From contig NZ_BMDJ01000001.1 of NCBI RefSeq assembly GCF_014635725.1, positions 310,001-374,000 on the forward strand: 64,000 nt of DNA, in the 5' to 3' direction. Numbering within the stretch: the first letter of the stretch is position 1; every line of letters begins with the position of its first letter. Positions 27,018 to 34,620 of this stretch are shown here, piece by piece. The translations under genes and the position numbers were made by a program. The notes beneath the pieces were generated by a model. The model made no database searches. It saw nothing but the letters and a program-made list of their open reading frames with translations, and was not told where the DNA came from. Source of the DNA: Pedobacter mendelii (GTDB taxonomy: Bacteria > Bacteroidota > Bacteroidia > Sphingobacteriales > Sphingobacteriaceae).

Positions 27018-27233
27018 CTAGCAAGTTGTTTGTGTTCTTGACATACACGTACCCTTAGCATCACAGCACCAATCTTCGGCTTTGCAAACTACATCTTTAC
27101 AGTCCTTTGGCTCTGGTTGAGCATAGCCCGCTAAGATATTTTTCATTTCTGTTCTGCTCAATGCATTTGAAGCTCCTATAAAGCTATTTTGTTGTTTTCT
27201 CATGGTTTTAATTTTATTTTTTTTATCAGCCAT
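27018..27233 (-). CDS. GG-leader-type precursor of a six-cysteine, knottin-like secreted peptide
   Basis: A 71-residue precursor. The leader ends in ALSRTEMKNILAG, matching the Bacteroidota double-glycine leader type ('LSrxEMKnIxGG') recognised by C39 peptidases, here with Ala-Gly at residues 35-36. The predicted 35-residue core starts YAQPEPKD and has Cys at 45, 50, 56, 57, 63 and 71: spacing C-x4-C-x5-CC-x5-C-x7-C. That order (C, C, CC, C, C) is the framework of inhibitor cystine knots. A second Met at residue 11 (27203) could be the real start, giving the shorter leader MRKQQNSFIGASNALS. Neighbours are a VKOR-thioredoxin membrane protein, a TlpA-like protein and a C39 ABC exporter with HlyD. 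The activity (toxin, signal or metal binder) is unknown. Confidence 0.85.
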   Translation of the reverse strand: MADKKNKIKTMRKQQNSFIGASNALSRTEMKNILAGYAQPEPKDCKDVVCKAEDWCCDAKGTCMSRTQTTC

Positions 27234-27361
27234 TCACGCAAGGCCAATTTGGACGGTTCAGACATTCTTTTGAACTAGATTTTGAGGCATTTTGTTTGCA
27301 ACCAAGTTGCCCCTGTTTTTGCAATTTTATTTTATATCTATATATTCCACTGCTATTTATT

Positions 27362-28939
27362 CTAAATAACTAAATATTTTAGATCCTCCAATCTGTAAGG
27401 CTCAGGCAATTTGTAACCATTTATTAGAATAGTTGGGGTATGCATAATTTCAGCAACGCCGCACCAGTTTTTTTGATTTTCAATCGCTTGAGCAATTTTA
27501 TTGTTAATTATTACAGGATACTTTTTTATTAATTGATCGTAATTTAAACCACCATTATACCAATCTGCTAACACTTTTACCAAATTTTCTGTATTCCCCA
27601 TTTGGCCTAATTCCATTAAATGTCTGGCGACCTTACTTCGTGCTTCCACTTTGTGGCTGCCAGCTGAAAAAAGTATATTTACTTTTAAATCATCAAGTAT
27701 TTCAAGCCATTGAGACAATATTTCATGCGCCTTACTACACGGCCCACAAGTTGGACTACTGACAATAGTGATAACTGTTTCCCCGTTTGAATTACCCAAA
27801 ACAATTGGCATCAGATCATCACTTATTGCATATCGTGGTTGGCCTGTCAACCTCTGTTTGAATAACTCACTATTGTATTTAAATAATTCAAGATGTCCTT
27901 TAACTAGCTTCAACTCTTCCGCTTTAAGAAATGATGGCTTTAAAGATGCCCACAAAACTATAGGTATGGCAAATCCTAACGTAAGGAAACTAATGTTTTG
28001 CAAATGAATTTTATTAGAGAAAGATTCAGAAGTTATTGCCGCAAAAAACTCAATCCATAGTAAAACCTGAACGATACAACATAATAAGCACCAGTTATTT
28101 TTGATAAACTGATATCGAATTGAGTAAATAGTATAAGGAATTGCTATAACATTTAACCAAATTACTATTCCAAAACTGCCAGAATGGATTAGTAAAGTAA
28201 GTAGTGAACCTGCAAAATAGAAAAAACCCATTTCGCTCCAACTTAGCCACGAAGTTATTTTAGATTCATCTGATCTTAGTATTGAATTACAATCATTATT
28301 ACCTGATAATCCGCATAGATTCTGTATAAACGGATTGTTTGAATTTATACTTTGAATCAATAGCAAAACACTGACACCTAAACCAATCAGTTTAATAGTA
28401 CAAATTATTATGAATATACCAGGCAAATCTATATAGCTAAGACTTAGATAAAATATTAGGGAAATCAGAACAATTAGTGATGGAAACTTTAGTTTGCTAA
28501 GGAAATACTTTAAAAAATTTTCATAATAATTTTTCTCGCCACTATTAACATTTTTTTCTGCTTGGATAGATATCCCATCCCAACCCAACAAGAAGTCTTC
28601 TTCTAAAATTTTGCCGGATTTACTGTTTTCATCAGAGAAATATACTATTCCACTAGTAATATTCTCTATGAAGATAAATCTTCCTCCAGATTCCTTTAAG
28701 TGGGCTAATAATGGAAATGATAATTGGGTCGGTTCGTAGCTTGATTTATTTATCTGGTACGCTCGATTCGGAATCTTAAATTCGGTTAATACATCGCTAA
28801 TCGCTAATAGGCTTGGATAATTTGGGTGTTTTTGTAAACATTGAGAGATGGTTTCAAAATTTATTTTAATGTTAAGCTTTTTAACCAATTTGTTCGTTAC
28901 AAATTCTAAATTTTGTTTCTTATGATTGAATAGATTCAT
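27362..28939 (-). CDS. Membrane C39-like / VKOR / thioredoxin fusion, disulfide-forming enzyme
   Basis: A 525-residue fusion. Residues 1-130 resemble a peptidase C39 domain (LQKHPNYPSLLAISDVLTEF) but lack the catalytic Cys-His pair, so it probably only binds leader peptides. Residues 150-330 are a vitamin K epoxide reductase domain with five helices: the loop pair Cys209 and Cys217 (LCGLSGNNDCNSIL), the Ser region WLSWSEMGFF, and CxxC at Cys284-Cys287 (NNWCLLCC). From about 385 comes a thioredoxin-like domain with CGPC at 398-401 and a cis-Pro in MHTPTILINGYKL. Such enzymes pass electrons from dithiols to quinone. It sits 128 bases upstream of the cysteine-rich precursor and likely oxidises it. 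Confidence 0.92.
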   Translation of the reverse strand: MNLFNHKKQNLEFVTNKLVKKLNIKINFETISQCLQKHPNYPSLLAISDVLTEFKIPNRAYQINKSSYEPTQLSFPLLAHLKESGGRFIFIENITSGIVYFSDENSKSGKILEEDFLLGWDGISIQAEKNVNSGEKNYYENFLKYFLSKLKFPSLIVLISLIFYLSLSYIDLPGIFIIICTIKLIGLGVSVLLLIQSINSNNPFIQNLCGLSGNNDCNSILRSDESKITSWLSWSEMGFFYFAGSLLTLLIHSGSFGIVIWLNVIAIPYTIYSIRYQFIKNNWCLLCCIVQVLLWIEFFAAITSESFSNKIHLQNISFLTLGFAIPIVLWASLKPSFLKAEELKLVKGHLELFKYNSELFKQRLTGQPRYAISDDLMPIVLGNSNGETVITIVSSPTCGPCSKAHEILSQWLEILDDLKVNILFSAGSHKVEARSKVARHLMELGQMGNTENLVKVLADWYNGGLNYDQLIKKYPVIINNKIAQAIENQKNWCGVAEIMHTPTILINGYKLPEPYRLEDLKYLVI

Positions 28940-28946
28940 ATTTGCT

Positions 28947-29156
28947 TTAGTCGATGAAGTTACGGATAAGGTTTCCCAATAAAAATTTATAAGTTTGATT
29001 ATATTTAATAGCAGATAAGCTAGGGAAATCCGGATGCGATTCTAAAATACCCTTCAATGTCGAATTATTTACTTTAACCTTTAGTGAACGCAATAAGGCT
29101 ATTATGGCCCAAACAGTATTATGAATTGTAAACGGTTTCTTTAGATATATGGGCAT
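28947..29156 (-). pseudogene. Truncated C39-like domain gene, probable remnant
   Basis: A 69-residue frame whose middle (VWAIIALLRSLKVKVNNSTL, then KGILESHPDFPSLSAI) aligns with the N-terminal C39-like domain of the next gene (KLVKKLNIKINFETISQCLQ, KHPNYPSLLAIS). After that the match stops and the tail reads KYNQTYKFLLGNLIRNFID with no domain. It ends 7 bases before the VKOR fusion start. It looks like the 5' end of a lost paralogue, or a stand-alone leader-binding mini-protein; the abrupt loss of similarity favours decay. Confidence 0.6.
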
Positions 29157-29612
29157 GCGAATAATAATTCTAAGTGCGTATTATAATGGGTAAATTGTAG
29201 ATTTCAGTTAATCATATTTTAATACTTAAGTGATGATTGACATAATGAAAACTGAATAGAACGCCGATAAAAAAAATGAACAATTTTTATTTTTTAAATA
29301 ACTCTTAATTAATGTCTTAACTGAACTATGAAATTCGGTAATGGATTCGGTAAATCAAAGCGAATTACATGAATAGTACTATTTCCTGTACAGAAAGGTT
29401 ATTTTCCGGCATGAAACGGTACAATTAAAGGATGAACACTCCCTATTTACCTGTGTTAGCGGTAGTGCTTAATACAGCAATTAAGTTAACGTTTGCGCGA
29501 GAAAATTTATTAGTGTGTGAATGGATAATTACTGATTATCTATATTAATGAACGAAATCAAGTGTTTAAAAAATTGATTGCCTGTTGGATAAGCAAGCTG
29601 AGTAAAAAACTC
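29157..29612. other. AT-rich intergenic region between divergent genes
   Basis: About 455 bases separate the peptide cluster (minus) from the outer-membrane protein gene (plus). The longest candidate, a 38-codon frame from ATG 29432, has no recognised features. No clear -7 box for the minus-strand cluster was found here, so its promoter is unknown. Nothing else is supported. Confidence 0.5.
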
Positions 29613-29620
29613 TACTTTTG
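29613..29620 (+). promoter_or_regulatory. -7 promoter box 4 bases before an ATG (leaderless-type)
   Basis: TACTTTTG ends only 4 bases before the ATG at 29625. A transcript from this box would start at or next to the start codon. It also excludes the longer frame beginning at 29562 as the translated form. Confidence 0.65.
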
Positions 29621-29624
29621 CGCC

Positions 29625-30755
29625 ATGAAAAAACTGGCTATTTTATTTTCTCTTTTGCTAATTGCTTTCTCCGGAATGGCTCAAATGAAACTGATAAAAA
29701 AAATGCTTTCCAATGAAAAGGATACAACCAGAAAAGCCAGTTTCTTACCTATCCCTGCTTTTGGCTACTCGCAGGAAACAGGCTTTGAGTTTGGCGTTGG
29801 AGCGATTTATTCTTTTTATACAAATAGAAAAGACACACTAACCAGAAGTTCAAATTTTTCGGCCAATGCAACTTATTCAACAAAAAAAACATATAACGTT
29901 GCTTTAAAAGGCGATGCCTGGAGCAAGGGGAATATTTACCACGCCATCGGCGAAATCAGATTCAAGAAAATGCCCTTTAATTTTTATGGGTTGGGCAATA
30001 ACACCAGTAAAATAGATGAAGACAAGCTGGTTCAGCAACAAATTAAGGTAGCGTTTGATTTGGAAAAAACATTTATCAGAAATGCTTACACAGGTATTTC
30101 ACTAGGCTTTGAAAATTATGATTTTATAGACCAGGTGGTTGGTGGTATTTTTTCTTCCGACCCCTCTATTTTAGGAAAAACGGGAGGAAAAGTAATATTT
30201 ACCGGAGTTTCTCAAAGTTACGATACTCGAAATTCTAATAATTACCCGTCAAAAGGCTTTTTTGGAAGGATTAGTTACCAATATGCACCCGATTTTTTTG
30301 GCGGAAATAATTTCAACGGAAGTCAGATTAAATTAAATCTTCGAAACTTCTGGAAATTGAGCAACAAATTTATTTTGGGTACTCAAGGTTTATACCATAC
30401 TGTACAAAGCGACAATACACCTTTCTATTTGTTACCTCAACTAGGGAATGATGAAATGATGCGGGGCTATTATACTGGTCGTTATCGTGATAAAAACTTA
30501 TTGGCTTTGCAAGCTGAGCTTCGTTACAGATATAATAATCGTTTTGGCACTGTACTTTTTGCAGGTACAGGAACGGTTTGGGGGAAATCTGATTTTGCTC
30601 TTGACGCTTTTAAGCCAAATTTAGGCGGAGGATTGCGTTACTTCTTCGACCCGGCAAAAGGATTAAGCATTCGGTTAGATTATGGAATTGGTGAGAAAAA
30701 AGAAAACGAAAAAAGACAAAGCGGATTTTATATAAGTTTAGCTGAAGCTTTTTAA
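29625..30755 (+). CDS. BamA/TamA-type outer-membrane beta-barrel protein (surface antigen D15-like)
   Basis: The start at 29625 gives a clear signal peptide MKKLAILFSLLLIAFSGMAQ; the longer frame from 29562 does not. The mature protein lacks POTRA repeats and consists of a barrel: FLPIPAFGYSQETGFEFGVG, SQSYDTRNSNNYPSKGFFGR with the conserved 'R.n..yPs.G' strand, and LPQLGNDEMMRGYYTGRYRD with the conserved 'lRGy..gry.d' loop motif. The C-terminus is aromatic (FYISLAEAF). At about 376 residues it matches short Bacteroidota BamA-like barrels of unknown cargo. Monocistronic, divergent from the peptide cluster. Confidence 0.88.
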   Translation: MKKLAILFSLLLIAFSGMAQMKLIKKMLSNEKDTTRKASFLPIPAFGYSQETGFEFGVGAIYSFYTNRKDTLTRSSNFSANATYSTKKTYNVALKGDAWSKGNIYHAIGEIRFKKMPFNFYGLGNNTSKIDEDKLVQQQIKVAFDLEKTFIRNAYTGISLGFENYDFIDQVVGGIFSSDPSILGKTGGKVIFTGVSQSYDTRNSNNYPSKGFFGRISYQYAPDFFGGNNFNGSQIKLNLRNFWKLSNKFILGTQGLYHTVQSDNTPFYLLPQLGNDEMMRGYYTGRYRDKNLLALQAELRYRYNNRFGTVLFAGTGTVWGKSDFALDAFKPNLGGGLRYFFDPAKGLSIRLDYGIGEKKENEKRQSGFYISLAEAF

Positions 30756-30760
30756 CTGAT

Positions 30761-30921
30761 AAAATTTCCTATTGATGTTCGCAGAAAGGAACCGCAGATT
30801 TACGCTAATTTTAACTGATTTAGTCGGAGCGGTTTAATGGTAGAATTTTCCACTGATGTTTGCAAATTTTCGGGAATAAAAATTAAAAATCAGCAGTTTT
30901 AAAATCAGCATATATCCGCGG
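30761..30921. repeat. Imperfect inverted repeat element with internal direct repeat
   Basis: Two 23-base arms (30792-30814, 'ccgcagatttacgctaattt...' and 30899-30921, '...aatcagcatatatccgcgg') are reverse complements at 19 of 23 positions. A direct repeat (30761-30784 and 30842-30865, core 'attgatgttcgca'/'actgatgtttgca') overlaps it. It occupies the intergenic space between the barrel gene and the GH12 gene and resembles dispersed non-coding palindromic elements. The remainder of the 424-base gap holds only the GH12 promoter box. Confidence 0.65.
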
Positions 30922-31131
30922 CAAAAAAATTATAGCGATTTTTTCATTTTGCGATCAATAAACAAGTTTTTAAACTCCCAAAAACGTAGCTTTTAAACTA
31001 CAAAAAAGCTTAAATTAATCAAAATTTCATATCTAAAAGAAATTATTAATCGATTTCATCAAAAGTTAAAGGTTAACAATCAGATACCAATTTGTAAACA
31101 AAAGCATACTATCGGTAAGATAAGTTACTAG

Positions 31132-31139
31132 TACTTTTG
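31132..31139 (+). promoter_or_regulatory. -7 promoter box of the GH12 lipoprotein gene
   Basis: TACTTTTG matches TAnnTTTG and lies 40 bases before the ATG at 31180. No TTTG element at normal -33 spacing is seen. Confidence 0.55.
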
Positions 31140-31179
31140 ATTTAGAAAAAATTACTAACCAAAAATTAAATTAACCATT

Positions 31180-31929
31180 ATGAGAAAAATTTTAATGTGT
31201 GCAGCACTTGCAACACTCTTTTTTGCTGCTTGCAAAAAAGAGGAAACTCCTCAACCCGCAGGAGAAGTAAAAGCAGATTGGACATCTGACAATAGTACAA
31301 ACAATTACACAAGCAAAGTATATTCACCCTACACCGTTTTTAATAATGTTTGGGGTAGCGGTTCCGGCTACCAGAGCATCTGGGCCAACAGTGGCAATAG
31401 TTGGGGAATATGGTCAAATCATCCAAATACGTCAGGCATAAAATCATACCCAAATTCAGAAAGAAAGGTTCAAAGGTTGTTAAGCAGCATAAATAGCTTA
31501 ACCTCACATTATGATGTAACCGTACCTGCTGATGGATCTTGGGGTGCAGATTATGACGTATGGACCAATAATGATAAATATGAAATTATGCTCTGGATGA
31601 ATTATAGAGGTAATGTTGGCCCAATTGCAAGTGCATACCCAAATGGAGTTGCTCAGATTAATGTTGCCAATAAAAGTGTTGGCGGGCACACCTGGAACAT
31701 TTACAAGGGCCCGGTAAATGCCAATGGCAGACAAGTCTTTTCCTTTCTACGCACCGGTAACTCTTTAGTTGGCGATGTAAATATAAAAGACATTATGAAT
31801 TACTTACGAAACGACTTACAATGGATAGGAAACGAAACTATTGACCGGGTACAGTTTGGTTTTGAAGTAACCAGTACCGCCGGAGGAAGAGACCACAGGG
31901 TGAATAGTTACACCGTTTCTTTTAACTAA
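31180..31929 (+). CDS. Glycoside hydrolase family 12-like lipoprotein (endo-beta-glucanase type)
   Basis: A 249-residue lipoprotein (MRKILMCAALATLFFAAC, modified Cys18). The mature part shows GH12 hallmarks: FNNVWG near residue 54, YQSIWANSGNSWGIW, the nucleophile in DKYEIMLWMNYRG (Glu135), and the acid/base in VQFGFEVTS (Glu229). The jelly-roll length of about 220 residues is right. GH12 enzymes cleave beta-1,4-glucans or xyloglucan. No SusC/SusD or other glycan-use genes are next to it, so it is a lone enzyme exposed on a membrane surface. A lectin-like inactive relative cannot be excluded, but both catalytic glutamates are present. Confidence 0.8.
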   Translation: MRKILMCAALATLFFAACKKEETPQPAGEVKADWTSDNSTNNYTSKVYSPYTVFNNVWGSGSGYQSIWANSGNSWGIWSNHPNTSGIKSYPNSERKVQRLLSSINSLTSHYDVTVPADGSWGADYDVWTNNDKYEIMLWMNYRGNVGPIASAYPNGVAQINVANKSVGGHTWNIYKGPVNANGRQVFSFLRTGNSLVGDVNIKDIMNYLRNDLQWIGNETIDRVQFGFEVTSTAGGRDHRVNSYTVSFN

Positions 31930-31959
31930 ATCTATTTTTATTCTAATTAAATAGGCTGG

Positions 31960-32451
31960 CTAATTTTTTCTACCTAAATCCATAACCCAGTAGGTGCCGG
32001 TTTTTCCTGCACCTACTTCGTCATATTCAGCCTCCATCATAGCTTTGCAATGGCTTTCACTAGCCTTCCAGCCTTCAATAACCCCATCTACCGTATCGTA
32101 ATTTCTGGCAATAACTTCACCAATGCTTAATCCGGTATAACCTTCCTGTCTGGAACGCTGTATTGCCGGAATACCTTCCAAACTGATGTGGCTAAAATAA
32201 TTTCTGCTTACCATATCAGTTGCATGTGATTTGGCTGTTTTTTCTAGCGCATTATTCCATACTACTTTTTTTACCGCAGGCATTACATCAGTACCACATT
32301 TACATCCGTTCGCTCTTAAATCGTTCAACCTGGTTAAAATTTCTTCCTTAATTTCGATGTCAAGACTATTTTTATCATCTTTTTTGCAGGCAGATATGAT
32401 AACAAGTATTATAAGTGAGATTTGGGATATTGGTTTAAGCAAAGGCTTCAT
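31960..32451 (-). CDS. CAP-domain (SCP/PR-1-like) lipoprotein
   Basis: A 163-residue lipoprotein (signal LIILVIISAC, lipid Cys near residue 22) with a CAP domain: ILTRLNDLRANGCKCG, VVWNNALEKTAKSHATDM, NYFSHISLEGIPAIQRSRQE, GLSIGEVIARNY and AEYDEVGAGKTGTYWVMDLG. These are the bacterial YkwD-like CAP motifs with the conserved histidines and Glu. The function of bacterial CAP proteins is mostly unknown; cell-wall or lipid binding has been proposed. It faces the GH12 gene convergently with 30 bases between stops. Confidence 0.88.
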   Translation of the reverse strand: MKPLLKPISQISLIILVIISACKKDDKNSLDIEIKEEILTRLNDLRANGCKCGTDVMPAVKKVVWNNALEKTAKSHATDMVSRNYFSHISLEGIPAIQRSRQEGYTGLSIGEVIARNYDTVDGVIEGWKASESHCKAMMEAEYDEVGAGKTGTYWVMDLGRKN

Positions 32452-32553
32452 TTAATTTCTTCCTGAATTATGTAAATATACAATAATGAAGATTTTAATT
32501 CGCTAATGTCAAGAAGGAAAGTAATAATATGAAATTTTGATGTGATTTTACAC

Positions 32554-33051
32554 TTAAGGCTCAACAACTACATTTTCATTTTGCCAGATTTCTACTTTTC
32601 CATTCAAACTAAACTTAGCATACGAGCCTTTTATTTTTGTTCCTGAACCAACCTGTGTAATTACCATATTTTTGGCGGAGCCTAATTGAGTTTTACCGTT
32701 GTAGATAATTTCATCAGCATCTATCATTATATCTTTAAAAAACATTTTTATGGCAACCCAATCTATTTCTTGCCTTGTGACAGGCATTTGAATAATCTGA
32801 ATTGGATGTACTTGCCGTGTTGAATATTGCGGTACTTCAGAAGTAAAAACGGGCGATACAAATTGCTCATCTTCTACATTCCGTTCAATATTAAATTGCA
32901 TTGCAGGAATTACAAAACTTAAAAATAACACAATAAGCAAGTATAATCTGTTAATTTTAAAGAAGGTAAGCTTCCTCAAAACCAACAAATAAAAACTAAA
33001 GAACAAAGCTATACAGGTGCTTACTTTAAGCAGGTAAATTAATAATTCCAT
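32554..33051 (-). pseudogene. Truncated M56/BlaR1-like membrane protein, internal-deletion remnant
   Basis: A 165-residue frame. Its first 60 residues (MELLIYLLKVSTCIALFFSF, then LTFFKINRLYLLIVLFLSF) closely parallel the start of the neighbouring M56 protein. Where that protein continues with membrane helices and HEHIH, this one switches after DWVAIKMFF to a short soluble tail (NGKTQLGSAKNMVITQVGSG). It therefore lacks the metalloprotease domain. It begins 10 bases after the amidase frame and looks like a tandem duplicate shortened by an internal in-frame deletion. It may still be expressed as a membrane-anchored small protein. Confidence 0.6.
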
Positions 33052-33061
33052 GCAAATTTAA

Positions 33062-34620
33062 TTAGCAGCCACGTTTTGAAAAAGCGACAAATCCATCTAA
33101 AATCAGATTGCTGATTCTACGCATATTTTTTTCTTTATTAATATAGTTGAGCGTTTTTTCTTCTGAGATGTTTCCAAATTCAATTAAAATAGCGGGCACT
33201 TTAGATGCTCTTAACAACAAAAGGTTAGCGTTCTTTAAGGAATCTGTTACTTCTATACCATTCAGCTGTTTCAATTTACTCAAAATACCTGAACCCAAAT
33301 CTTCAGTTACCTTAATCTTGCTATTCAGTTTAGAAACATAAACTTCGATTCCACTGAATGGCACTGCCCCATTTGCCAGTGTTGAATTATGATGGATAGA
33401 AATAAACGCAGTTGCTTCTTGATTTGGTAAACGATCTTTAAGAGACAAAAACTGATCAGTGGTTCTGGTTAATATTACTTTTATTCCTCTTTTAATCGCT
33501 TCTTCTTTCAAAATATTTACTGCTCTTAAGTTTAGGTCTTTCTCCTTCTGCCCATCTAATGCAACTGCAGCACCATCTTACCAACATGCCCGGCATCAAT
33601 AATTAGTACGGGTTCTACTTCTTTAAGAGCCGACTTTACATATGGATTAAGCATCATATAACCAGCTAAATAATTTATGTCATAAACATTCTGTTTTTGG
33701 GCAGCAATTGATTGATTTTGATTAACTGCTAGTGTTTTCTCCACAACAATTTCTTTTCGATCCACAAAAGCCATACAGCAAATCAATAATACGGGTATTA
33801 CTGCTACATAGACGAGCTTTTGAAACTTTACATTTGGTTCTTTGTACATCATCATAATTCTATTTTTTAAAGGGAGTTTACTAAAAGTGTTAATAGCTGT
33901 TTTTTTTGAAGAAATAGCCAGATTTAAAAGTAAAAAAGCATACTTTTTTTTATCTGTCACTTTTGAAGTTTCTCTATCCGCCAGAAATTCGTGATTATCA
34001 TCGATAGCATTCCGCCAGAAATAAATGATTGGGTTAAACCAAAGGATTGTAGCCACCAGATTAATTAATAGTTTATCAACAGCATGTAATTGTTTTATAT
34101 GAATATGTTCATGTTTGATAACGAGGTTCTTTTCTTCCGGCTGTAATGATGAATCGACGATAATTTGGTTGAAAAAAGAACAATTTTTCACGGTTGATTT
34201 CTTGTTAACAAAAATAATTGCATCATCTTCACTCACCACATGTTTACGCAATTGAATTTGGATGCGAAACATCATAAAAAGCATTCTACAAATAAGGATA
34301 GTTGAAATTGAATAATAACAATATTCCAATATTTTATTCCAATTTACTGGCGCATTAGCTGTTTTTACATCATCTACAAAATCCCGCTCCATATAACCAT
34401 TATTACTATAAGTTACTTTTGTAGAATTTTCTTGCAAGGAAGTAATGATTTCCCTGTGATTTTCTATTGTTAATGCAGGTATGGTGAAACTTAAAACCAG
34501 CATAAATAAAAGATAAACTCTGTTCAAATTGAAAAATGTAAGTTTAGAAAGTAGAAAATAATAAACAATAAAGAACAATACCGTGCAGGCTGATACTTTT
34601 AAAAGATAAATTAAAATCAT
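33062..34620 (-). pseudogene. M56 (BlaR1-type) protease - amidase_3 fusion split by a frameshift
   Basis: From ATG 34620 a 354-residue frame encodes an N-terminal helix pair, then the M56 zinc protease motif VIKHEHIHIKQLHAVD and ADRETSKVTDKKKYAFLLLN, a further helix (about 274-287), and then the beginning of an N-acetylmuramoyl-L-alanine amidase (VLIIDAGHVGK) before a stop at 33556. The rest of the amidase continues in another frame: GAAVALDGQKEKDLNL, ISIHHNS and VPAILIEFGNISEE, ending at 33062. One missing A in 'GGTAAGATGG' near 33577-33580 would restore a fused protein, with the zinc ligands His, Glu and His retained. The downstream frame alone has an ATG at 33511 but lacks the first zinc histidine. 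Overlaps the BlaI gene by 4 bases. Confidence 0.8.

Noticed and set aside
29432..29549. 38-codon plus-strand ORF (MNTPYLPVLAVVLNT...) with 'aaagga' before the ATG
   Set aside because: Too short, no domain, not near a related gene on the same strand; may be chance.
33062..33511. Stand-alone 149-residue amidase from ATG 33511
   Set aside because: It lacks the first zinc-binding DAGH block, which is found in frame with the upstream M56 protein; treated as the second part of a frameshifted fusion.
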